Source: Epiperipatus broadwayi (lineage: Eukaryota > Onychophora > Udeonychophora > Euonychophora > Peripatidae). Taken from it: DNA of 64,000 nucleotides. The stretch is from contig JAQFVV010000958.1 in the NCBI GenBank assembly GCA_028023455.1, forward strand, positions 84,692 to 148,691, written 5' to 3'. Position 1 is the first letter of the stretch, and each line of letters opens with the position of its first letter. A program made the position numbers and the translations under genes. Below, one piece after another: positions 57,396 to 64,000 of the stretch. Below the pieces are notes generated by a model that was not told where the DNA came from, searched no databases, and saw only the letters and a program-made list of their open reading frames with translations.

Positions 57396-57521
57396 CTGCA
57401 CATTCTCCAAGAGAAGTGGTTCTAAAGCCACTGAGACATCTACATGTAAACGTGCCTTCACCAGGAATGCATCGTGAATTGGGACCACATATTGATGTAT
57501 TCAGTAAACAGAGATTTATAG
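57396..57521 (-). CDS. Exon: EGF-like module
   Basis: A 126-bp, 42-codon phase 1-1 exon. ATTTTAG acceptor, G|GTATTT donor on the minus strand. Cysteine pattern: N-L-C-L-L-N-T-S-I-C-G-P-N-S-R-C, then F-T-C-R-C-L-S-G-F-R, ending G-E-C-A. The C-G-P-N-S-R-C loop is typical of EGF modules of matrix and receptor proteins. N-T-S is a possible N-glycosylation sequon. It is the most 5' exon in the window. The acceptor in phase 1 requires at least one more exon at higher coordinates, not found before 64000. Confidence 0.88.
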
Positions 57522-57779
57522 CTAAAATGTACAAGTTTAACGACATGTATATAATGAAATTTAAAATTATATTTTATAAGGTGTGACATTTTATTTATTG
57601 TAGTTGTCTGCACATTTTGTATTATATAAATATGCAAGAGCTAGGATTTAGGTTATATTCAGGCTATAAAAATAATAAAAATGTTTTTCATAGAAGTATT
57701 CTTGCAGATAAATGATTCGTAGCTAACACAGATAGCCATAAAAATAAAATCTAAATATATATTCATCAATATGTGACAG

Positions 57780-58045
57780 TAGAAAACTATCCATATAATA
57801 TTGCCACTCAGTGAAAGCCTTAGTAATCAATGAATGCTTGAAGATTTGGGCATAAAATCCCTACCTATTGCCAATCCTCTAATACATCTAGACTAATTTC
57901 TAGTGTGTGGCTTTTATCAATAAGTAGCCTTGAATATAAGAGCTCTGCATGTATGTGCACAAAGCTTCTGGCATCCATTGATTACTATAGCTTGCACTGG
58001 ATAGCTACATGGTAGGGAGAGTTTGTTACTGTGTAAGCATAGTAA
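57780..58045. repeat. Foldback element, family A, degraded
   Basis: Left arm 57780-57925 with ACTATCCATATAAT, AATCAATGAATGC, CATAAAATCCCTA and CTAGACTAATTTCTAG; right arm 57945-58045 with CTTCTGGCATCCATTGATTA and CTTGCACTGG in inverted sense. The left ribozyme core is degraded (TTGATAA for CUGAUGA), and the right arm lacks the core. Confidence 0.78.
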
Positions 58046-58705
58046 ATAGGGATTGTGTGACTTTTTGCTGGTTTCATATTAATCTATTATTATAAAGAAA
58101 TAAAATAAAGATGGGGAACTAGTAAAGCCTCACAGCTTAGAAATTGCATTGTATTGTTTTCTATGAAAAATATTGGTTCTTCAATAAATTCTTTAGATGA
58201 TATTTATCATTTTATATATCCCATTATAACTTTCTGTAGACGTATTATAACAATATAATATAACAATATAAATTAGTCAACACATTAGACATCAAATTTG
58301 TTTCTGTATAAAAAAAGAAAAAGTCCAGCTCATCATCAAAAATAATAATACTCAACATTCTGGTGACCATATTGTTTTTAATTAAATAAAGACAATAGGG
58401 TTTTCAGAATGTTAAATATTATACATATGTGAATAACAAATACATCCAATATCATAGAGCTGAATATCAAAGGTGATTTCATTTAAACCAATTATATTTA
58501 TAACTAAACATTGATATGTTATTAAGGTATAGATTCAAATAACACATAAAATAAATAGATTATAATCCTCAGGAATTTCATAAAATATAAAATACACTGA
58601 AATATTATGTGACCTTAAATTTATCCAATAGAGTGATGATGACATAAAGGAATAAAATTCAAAAGACATTAATTTAATATAATGATAGAATATCCTAGCA
58701 CCTCA

Positions 58706-58733
58706 CTGAGGATGCCAGTAGCAGAAACTGGTC
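58706..58733 (+). ncRNA. Hammerhead ribozyme motif, family B, monomer 1
   Basis: CTGAGGA (58706-58712), perfect three-pair helix II TGC/GCA with a CAGTA loop, GAAAC (58724-58728), TG, GTC (58731-58733). Helix I: CACCTCA before against TGAAGTTG after, five of six pairs with one mismatch. All catalytic boxes are intact and the cleavage triplet is the favoured GUC. Helix III is minimal (two pairs, two-base loop). Confidence 0.72.
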
Positions 58734-59073
58734 TGAAGTTGGGAGTATTCTACCAAGCTTGTTAAGAGTTTGTTTTGCGAGCTCTCTATATAACATTTGC
58801 GAACACAAGCTTTATTAAATTAAATCATGTGACATCTGACTTGATTTTTTTGTAAAGTTGTTTTTTGCTATGATGGCTTTGGCAATTTTATATTGCTAAA
58901 GCTATTAATATATGGTGTATCTGAACTTAGTTCAATCCCATATGGCTATTTAAGTTAGATAGCTGGATTGGAAGACATATGGATGTCTGAAAATTTCAGA
59001 GTTTATATTTTAGATAAAGTGCTAGGTTTGTCCTGGTATTTTTAATCTAATAATTGAATATCCTAGTACCTCA

Positions 59074-59101
59074 CTGAGGATTCCAGTAGCAGAAACTGGT
59101 T
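59074..59101 (+). ncRNA. Hammerhead ribozyme motif, family B, monomer 2
   Basis: CTGAGGA (59074-59080), helix II TTC/GCA with one mismatch, loop CAGTA, GAAAC (59092-59096), TG, GTT (59099-59101). Helix I is perfect over six pairs (ACCTCA with TGAGGT). The triplet GUU is less favoured than GUC. Its defects complement those of monomer 1. Confidence 0.68.
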
Positions 59102-59339
59102 TGAGGTTGGGGGTATTCTACAAAGCTTATTAAGAATTTGTTTTGTGATATCTATATATAAAATAAGTAGAAAATATGCTTTATTTACATTAAAATAATA
59201 AGTAATACAAAGAAAATAGATAGTAATAATAAATACATGAATAAATAATAGGATACCTTTTTAGATAGTCTTTTTTAAATATGAAAATAAAAATTTTAAA
59301 TCAGCTATATCTCTATAGACTAATAAATAATTCCAAAGA

Positions 59340-59860
59340 TAAAATAGAAAAAGATCAAGGCCCTCATGTGGTCTCTAAAATAGTATACCCTCAATTAGGC
59401 TGCCAGGCATCTTACTACAGTGATACTCAGGCTAACATCAAAACAATAATTTATCAACACAGGTATGCATACAACAGGCTTAAAAATAAAAATGATCAAT
59501 CTTCTGGGACCATCAAGCAGCTACAGGCCATCTATTCGAACCCAGTTCTGCCCAAATAATTTGCACAGAGTGATGCCAAAAGAAAAGTCAAAGAAGCTTT
59601 TTACATGGCAAATGGTATCAGTGCCATTAATAGAAGAGAGACATGCTGTTCTCTCTCCAAACAATGGACTAACTAAGTAAAATTCAAGCTCATTTCCATA
59701 TGTGTACAATAAATCACAGCAGTGTTCATTCATAAAGCTATGAGTATGAGATTAGAATACTAAATCTCGAAAGCGCTAAGCAGGCATATTAAACATTATA
59801 GTATAATTACAGCTTCACTAACACTTGCAAAAAAGCAAAAAATTGCATATGTATAATTTC
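59340..59860 (+). pseudogene. Penelope-like element 3' end with GIY-YIG-type region
   Basis: One open frame (59281-59559) gives C-Q-A-S-Y-Y-S-D-T-Q, then I-K-T-I-I-Y-Q-H-R-Y-A-Y-N-R-L-K-N and S-S-G-T-I-K-Q-L. This matches the pattern of the GIY-YIG nuclease of Penelope elements (S-Y-I-G-E-T, a basic R-x3-H stretch, then S-x-x-x-x-H-L). After a stop the frame goes on with V-K-E-A-F-Y, S-A-I-N-R-R-E and S-K-Q-W-T-N before the end. The catalytic Y-I-G has become Y-Y-S. The 3' sequence CTCGAAAGCGCTAAGCAGGC with AGCTTCACTAACAC follows. Broken and inactive. Confidence 0.75.
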
Positions 59861-60583
59861 AATTATTATTGGTGAAGAAAATTATTCAAAATGTATGTAA
59901 ATGGTTCATTATAGGTTATTGTACAATCTCAATGCCATTAAAAATGCTTGTTGTGTTTACTCTAAATTACTCATACAAACAGAAATGAATATACATATGT
60001 TTTAATAATATATTTATTAGTAATGCATAGATACAAACATACACTCAATTTCTAATAGATTTACAATATTTATAGATTTAAGTAGTGATGGTTATATTGA
60101 GCTGCTAATGTATAGCAGGAATATCTATGTGTTCTAATGTTGACTGTTGAAGAAAGAACTGTTCTTGCTTTTATAGATTTCTCTAACCACTTTCCAGCCA
60201 TACTTGATTGCCTTGTGAATAGGTACAGTGAAGCTTCCAGTCCTAAACATTGACTTGCCTCACTGTATTAACTGTTGTCTTAAATTGCTATAGTCTGGAG
60301 AACAATGACTGCTGTTCAGATTAGCAGAAGTTTCCACTGATTATATATAGAGAACTAGACCATTGTTATTCAGGTTTAACAGTTGTTCTCTGGTCAATGC
60401 ATAATGTCATTTAGGTCTGACAATCATTCTCTGGAGAATGCATACTGTCCTTCAAGTCATTCTTACCCTTATCTTCAAAAAGGCTGGCTATTTATTGCCA
60501 GCTCCCCAACTTTAATGAAAACTTTTGAATTCAGTGAGTATCAATGCCTATTGGCTTATTCTTGCCATTGGCTGTTCATTGTC

Positions 60584-60621
<38 letters not shown>

Positions 60622-60624
60622 CTT

Positions 60625-60664
<40 letters not shown>

Positions 60665-60690
60665 CTTTATATATATATATATATATTTAC
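60584..60690. repeat. TA arrays split by AAGCTTT
   Basis: Three TA runs separated by TAAGCTTTGCA and TAAGCTTTA. Confidence 0.97.
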
Positions 60691-61480
60691 AATTATATAT
60701 ATGCTGGCTTCACCATTCACTGTGGACTAAGACCTTAAGTCGAACCACAGTAAATGTATGATCTTTTTCTTAAAATAAATAATGACCTACACAATAGTTA
60801 TAAGTTGAAGAAGGAAATTATTTTAAAAATTTAATGAAATAAAATATAGAAAGTTTAAATTTTTATTTGTAACTATTTTTAAAATATATGATGACAGAAA
60901 TAGATAAGGTAAATTTCTTAATTAAATAGAATCCATTAAGAAAGGGAATTTAATTTATAAAACATTTTTTTAATTAGACAAAATAATAGATAACAGGGAA
61001 AAATTTAAAACAATAGGCTACTAATAAGTAGTTTGATTAAAATAGAATTGAAAAAGGGTATAAATAAATAATGTTTCTTTTGTTCAGAGGTATTATGTTT
61101 GCTGTAGCCTTTGCTGAAGGTTTTATATTAAGAATTTTTACTGGAAGAAGTGTGCTGAAAAATTTGATAACATTCGGAAATCTTGCTTGCTGTACTTACT
61201 TCAAGCCATAGTCTATTTGTTCAGCATATATATAAATCCAGTAATGTGTTGCTCTGCAAAAATGCATGAGTAATCTCTTTGTCTTCACTCTCCCAACCAT
61301 TCCTGAGACCAGAGTCATAACCATGTGAGTAGCCAGAGAACTAAAGTGTCTGCCCTGTATTCCTGCCCTGTATCAGTGAATATCTGCCATCAAAACCTGA
61401 AACCAATTTGAAGAAACAAAAAGACCTGCTAGAACCATCAAATGAACCCATCTTGACCCACCCCCTCTAGTTACCGGTAA
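60690..61480 (+). mobile_element. LTR-like repeat, copy 2 (partner at 23.04-23.80 kb)
   Basis: See the blocks listed for 23040-23800. Here the presumed TATA box is GGGTATAAATAAATAATG (about 61058). After it come TTTGCTGAAGG, AAAATGCATGAGTAA, TCTTCACTCTCCCAACCATTC and GACCAGAGTCATAACC. Both copies lack coding sequence. With about 37 kb between them and unlike flanks they are separate insertions. Confidence 0.65.
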
Positions 61481-61763
61481 CTATCACATAAATTAAAAAA
61501 AACTCTTTGTAATTTGCAAATTGTTTTATATATATATTGAAAATTATATAGTACGTCATGCCCATAATATTCTATATATTTTTTCATTAATATTTTAATT
61601 GATGTGGGTATAATATGTATAATGGTGACGATGACTTATTAACTTAAGTGAAAAATGTCTCACTAAACTTGATCGCCATTATACACCTATAATTAGATAT
61701 TTCATTTTATGTATATGTTTTATTTTTAAAGAAAGAAAAGAGAGAAAGTAAAATGTAGAATGT

Positions 61764-61775
61764 GCAACCCCCCCC
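61764..61775. repeat. C homopolymer run
   Basis: Eleven or so C residues in an AT-rich setting. No gene context. Confidence 0.9.
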
Positions 61776-62324
61776 CCCTTTTATGTAAAAAGAAAAGGAA
61801 GATCCCTACCAATACTACTTTTATTATTCCTTTTTTTTCTTGTTTTTAGTCAATGGAAGAGTTATGAATGTATAATCCTATTTTTAAAGAACTCAAAATA
61901 AAATAAGCGTTCATATTTATTCTATGTGTAAAAAAAAAAGAGGGTACATTTGACTGTATATATTAAAATTTTTTGAATTACATATTGACTCTGTGGGTAG
62001 ACAGGTTAAACTATAACTAATCATTAAAATATCTTTCCTTTTTATATGTGATCTCAAGTTTATGAAGGAAAAGTAAGAATTATTTTATAATGGATTTTCT
62101 GTTTGGTAAGACTTTCATAGTGTTATATATATAATATTAATCCCAGTGCATAACGCTATACTGAAATAAATATACAAATATTAAGCAATTAAATCATCCC
62201 TCATGATTAAGAAATCCAGTACTGCCCTCTGTGAACTAATATATAAGTACATTATTTGCAAATGTTTTTTTTTTTTTAAATTTAAAGGTCGTTTGACTGT
62301 ATTTGTAATATATTGCTTTCTGGG

Positions 62325-63330
62325 TTGATCTGTGATCGTCTCAGTATGTGTTTAGCACACTCAGTTACCAAGTCTACATAGGTTAAGGGATCACAATGAA
62401 GATTAATGAAATTGGATCTCATCTCTTTCAGAATATTTATATGTATAAGAATACATAACTGGACATAAGCAATACAATTCCATGCCTAAATTCGGATCAC
62501 ACAGTCAGCAAACAAATTCCATTTTCTCTAACTCAGTTTAGAGATGGAGAGCTATCCAGACCTCATGTTAGCCTCTTGGTTTTTGCCAACATGTCTTGGG
62601 CCTCATCCTAGCACGCAATATTCGATCACCTTAGGACACAATATTTAATATTTTATTTTGAAAAAAACTTTTCTGTAAAATATTATTGAAATGTTTTTAA
62701 CAAAGCTGAAAATATCCGTTGGGGGTCACTAGTTAATTTTAGTCATTAGAAGAGGGCTGTACTTTAAATGCATCCAAAATGTGTTATAGTTAATTTAACC
62801 ATTTATTTCTTACTTTGTGCTCTCACCATAGAGTCAATGAAATTATGTCTCTCTCTTTAAATTGTGTAGCCTACCCATTGTCTAGAAATATTCCCTAAAA
62901 TTATAATATAAATCTGTCTTTTTTTTGTTCTCATGACAGAAATGGGGATTTTCTTACATATCTATATATGGTTGCAGGGAAAATAGCCTGCAGCACCATT
63001 AATAAAGGTTTGTGTAATTCTGCTAATGTAAATAATAAAAGTTTTGTTTGTCTTTCATTCACTATTATTAAAACTCTGTAGTATTGTTTGTTTTTCTTTG
63101 TGTGACATACATATATAGATCTGGTCAATATATATGTTAAAAATTCCTTTTTCTGGTCTCTTCTCTCTCTGACCACTGGGTATACATTAAGATTAAATTC
63201 TAGTGAGGTTTGGGGAGTAAGTCGCTTAGTAGCAATCTGGAGGAATAGGTGAGGTTCGAACCCCCTCTATCTGCATCTCTAGGTTAGGTTAAAGCAGCTC
63301 TACTTTTCATACCGTTACAATATATGTATA
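62325..63330 (+). mobile_element. LTR-retrotransposon remnant, most complete copy
   Basis: The left half matches 15340-16060, the right half matches 21340-21540. This joins the two partial copies into one family: an internal 3' region, then a probable LTR starting near 62955 (GGTTGCAGGGAAAATAGCC) and ending near 63325 (CAGCTCTACTTTTCATACC). A GGTTCGAACCCCCTC stretch near 63253 recalls a tRNA B-box, but no A-box is present. No open frame remains. Confidence 0.6.
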
Positions 63331-63700
63331 TATACACACACATTGCTTAGCAGCAAAGAATTCTCAATCTGATTGTGATAAGAAAAGAATCCAGACTAGT
63401 CCATGATTTGACAGAAAGATGAGGTATGGGAATAAACATAAAATTTGGCTTGATAAAAATTAAGCATAATTATAAATATTTGATTTTATTTAATCTTGAA
63501 TATCTACAACACAACTACATCATTCTTTATTCATATTCATTTCTTTAGCACAGATATCATATCATTTTAATAGTTACTTTTATCTACTATATTTACATCA
63601 CCATATAGTATTTTATATAATTATTTTACATATCAAGTTTTACAAAATATAATATTCTTCAAATATGTGACTTTAAATGACAATGCATGTTCTTCTAAAT

Positions 63701-64000
63701 CAGGCATGTCAAACTCATTCAAACAATGGGCCACTTTATGCTACTGGTAAGATTCTCGCGGGCCACATCACACAAATTTTCTTAAAATTGTATTTTGAAA
63801 GTGAAAATGCAGGAATATAGATAGGGTAATTAAAGCATATTATGTAGTTTAGTGAATTCACTTCAATAATATACAATTGATATAGTATTGCTTTTATTTA
63901 AACATTTATTTTATCTGATTACATATTTATAAAACTACAATTTATTGTTTTTACTGGAAACTTGCCAGCGTTTTCCTCTTACTAGTTTTTCAATATTGTA
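63701..64000 (+). mobile_element. Left end of a hAT-like non-autonomous element (partial)
   Basis: CAGGCATGTCAAACTCATTC followed by GGGCCACTTTATG and GCGGGCCACATCAC. A CAGGCATGTCAAACTC start with a GGGCC-rich second block is a common signature of hAT-type transposon ends in animals. The 8 bp before it, TTCTAAAT, would be the target duplication, but the other end lies outside the window. Confidence 0.5.

Larger units (their letters stand above)
58688..59160 (+). repeat. Tandem pair of hammerhead-bearing monomers, 368-bp period (family B)
   Basis: GAATATCCTAG-ACCTCACTGAGGAT starts at 58688 and again at 59056. The first monomer is complete (368 bp); the second ends near 59160. Each has an embedded hammerhead-like core. 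The monomer interior (GTATCTGAACTTAGTTCAAT and CCCATATGGCTATTTAAGTT) matches the 5.1-6.35 kb foldback. A Penelope GIY-YIG end lies 180 bp downstream in the same orientation. This matches the repeated flanking sequences of Penelope-like elements or a retrozyme-like tandem. Confidence 0.85.
57522..64000 (-). other. Intron upstream of the first visible exon
   Basis: Holds a family A foldback, a 368-bp tandem with two hammerhead motifs, a Penelope 3' end, two LTR-type remnants and the start of a hAT-like element. No exon was recognised. 58.1-58.6 and 59.9-60.5 kb show no definite feature. Confidence 0.65.

Overview
This is a gene-poor, very AT-rich stretch (roughly three quarters A+T by eye) of an animal nuclear genome. 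The only host gene I can support runs on the minus strand across almost the whole window. It appears as seven small exons, each of which starts and ends in phase 1 and carries one extracellular cysteine-rich module: six EGF-like and one sushi/CCP. Phase 1-1 EGF and CCP exons separated by long repeat-filled introns (4 to 16 kb) are typical of large metazoan matrix or cell-surface proteins. The transposon mix (RTE and jockey/CR1-like LINEs, Penelope-like elements, hAT, tRNA-derived SINEs) points to an invertebrate. I cannot name the species from the sequence.

In transcription order (right to left) the host exons are EGF (57396-57521), EGF (51245-51376), EGF (37198-37323), sushi (27100-27279), EGF (11427-11537), EGF (6646-6771) and calcium-binding EGF (2068-2193). 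Splicing them in order keeps the frame open for 309 codons. The codons split across the junctions give sensible residues, including the Asp that opens the D-x-N-E-C calcium-binding motif of the last exon. The true start and end of the gene lie outside the window.

Everything else is intron or flank filled with mobile DNA. Plus-strand order: a small RTE fragment (1.6-1.95 kb); an intact jockey/CR1-like reverse transcriptase ORF next to a 200-bp TAG/TAA satellite (3.2-5.1 kb); a 1.25-kb foldback repeat (5.1-6.35 kb); an RTE with a 5' inversion (8.0-9.8 kb); LTR-retrotransposon remnants with a retropepsin (15.3-16.1, 21.3-22.3, 23.0-23.8, 60.7-61.5 and 62.3-63.3 kb); an odd homopolymer block flanked by a 14-bp duplication (25.1-25.8 kb); a short hAT element with perfect 8-bp target duplication (28.9-29.9 kb) next to a ZBED/SCAND3-type hAT pseudogene; a decayed near full-length RTE (41.2-44.0 kb); Penelope-like reverse transcriptase (45.9-46.7 kb) and GIY-YIG ends (52.0-52.7 and 59.3-59.9 kb); a TA-flanked inverted-repeat transposon (53.4-54.5 kb); and four copies of one tRNA-derived SINE.

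The most interesting layer is a set of short repeats carrying minimalist hammerhead-ribozyme-like cores (CUGANGA, short hairpin, GAAA, very short helix III). I see at least five sequence families: at 7.5, 10.2, 27.9, 32.9, 36.95, 45.0, 50.3, 52.9, 56.8, 58.7 and 59.1 kb. Many lie in head-to-head inverted pairs, and two of the short copies are bounded by 13-15 bp target duplications. Hammerheads of this minimal type are known from the flanking repeats of Penelope-like elements, and Penelope-type coding remnants are present here. The foldback arrangement and the small size of the mobile units suggest a non-autonomous, ribozyme-bearing family.
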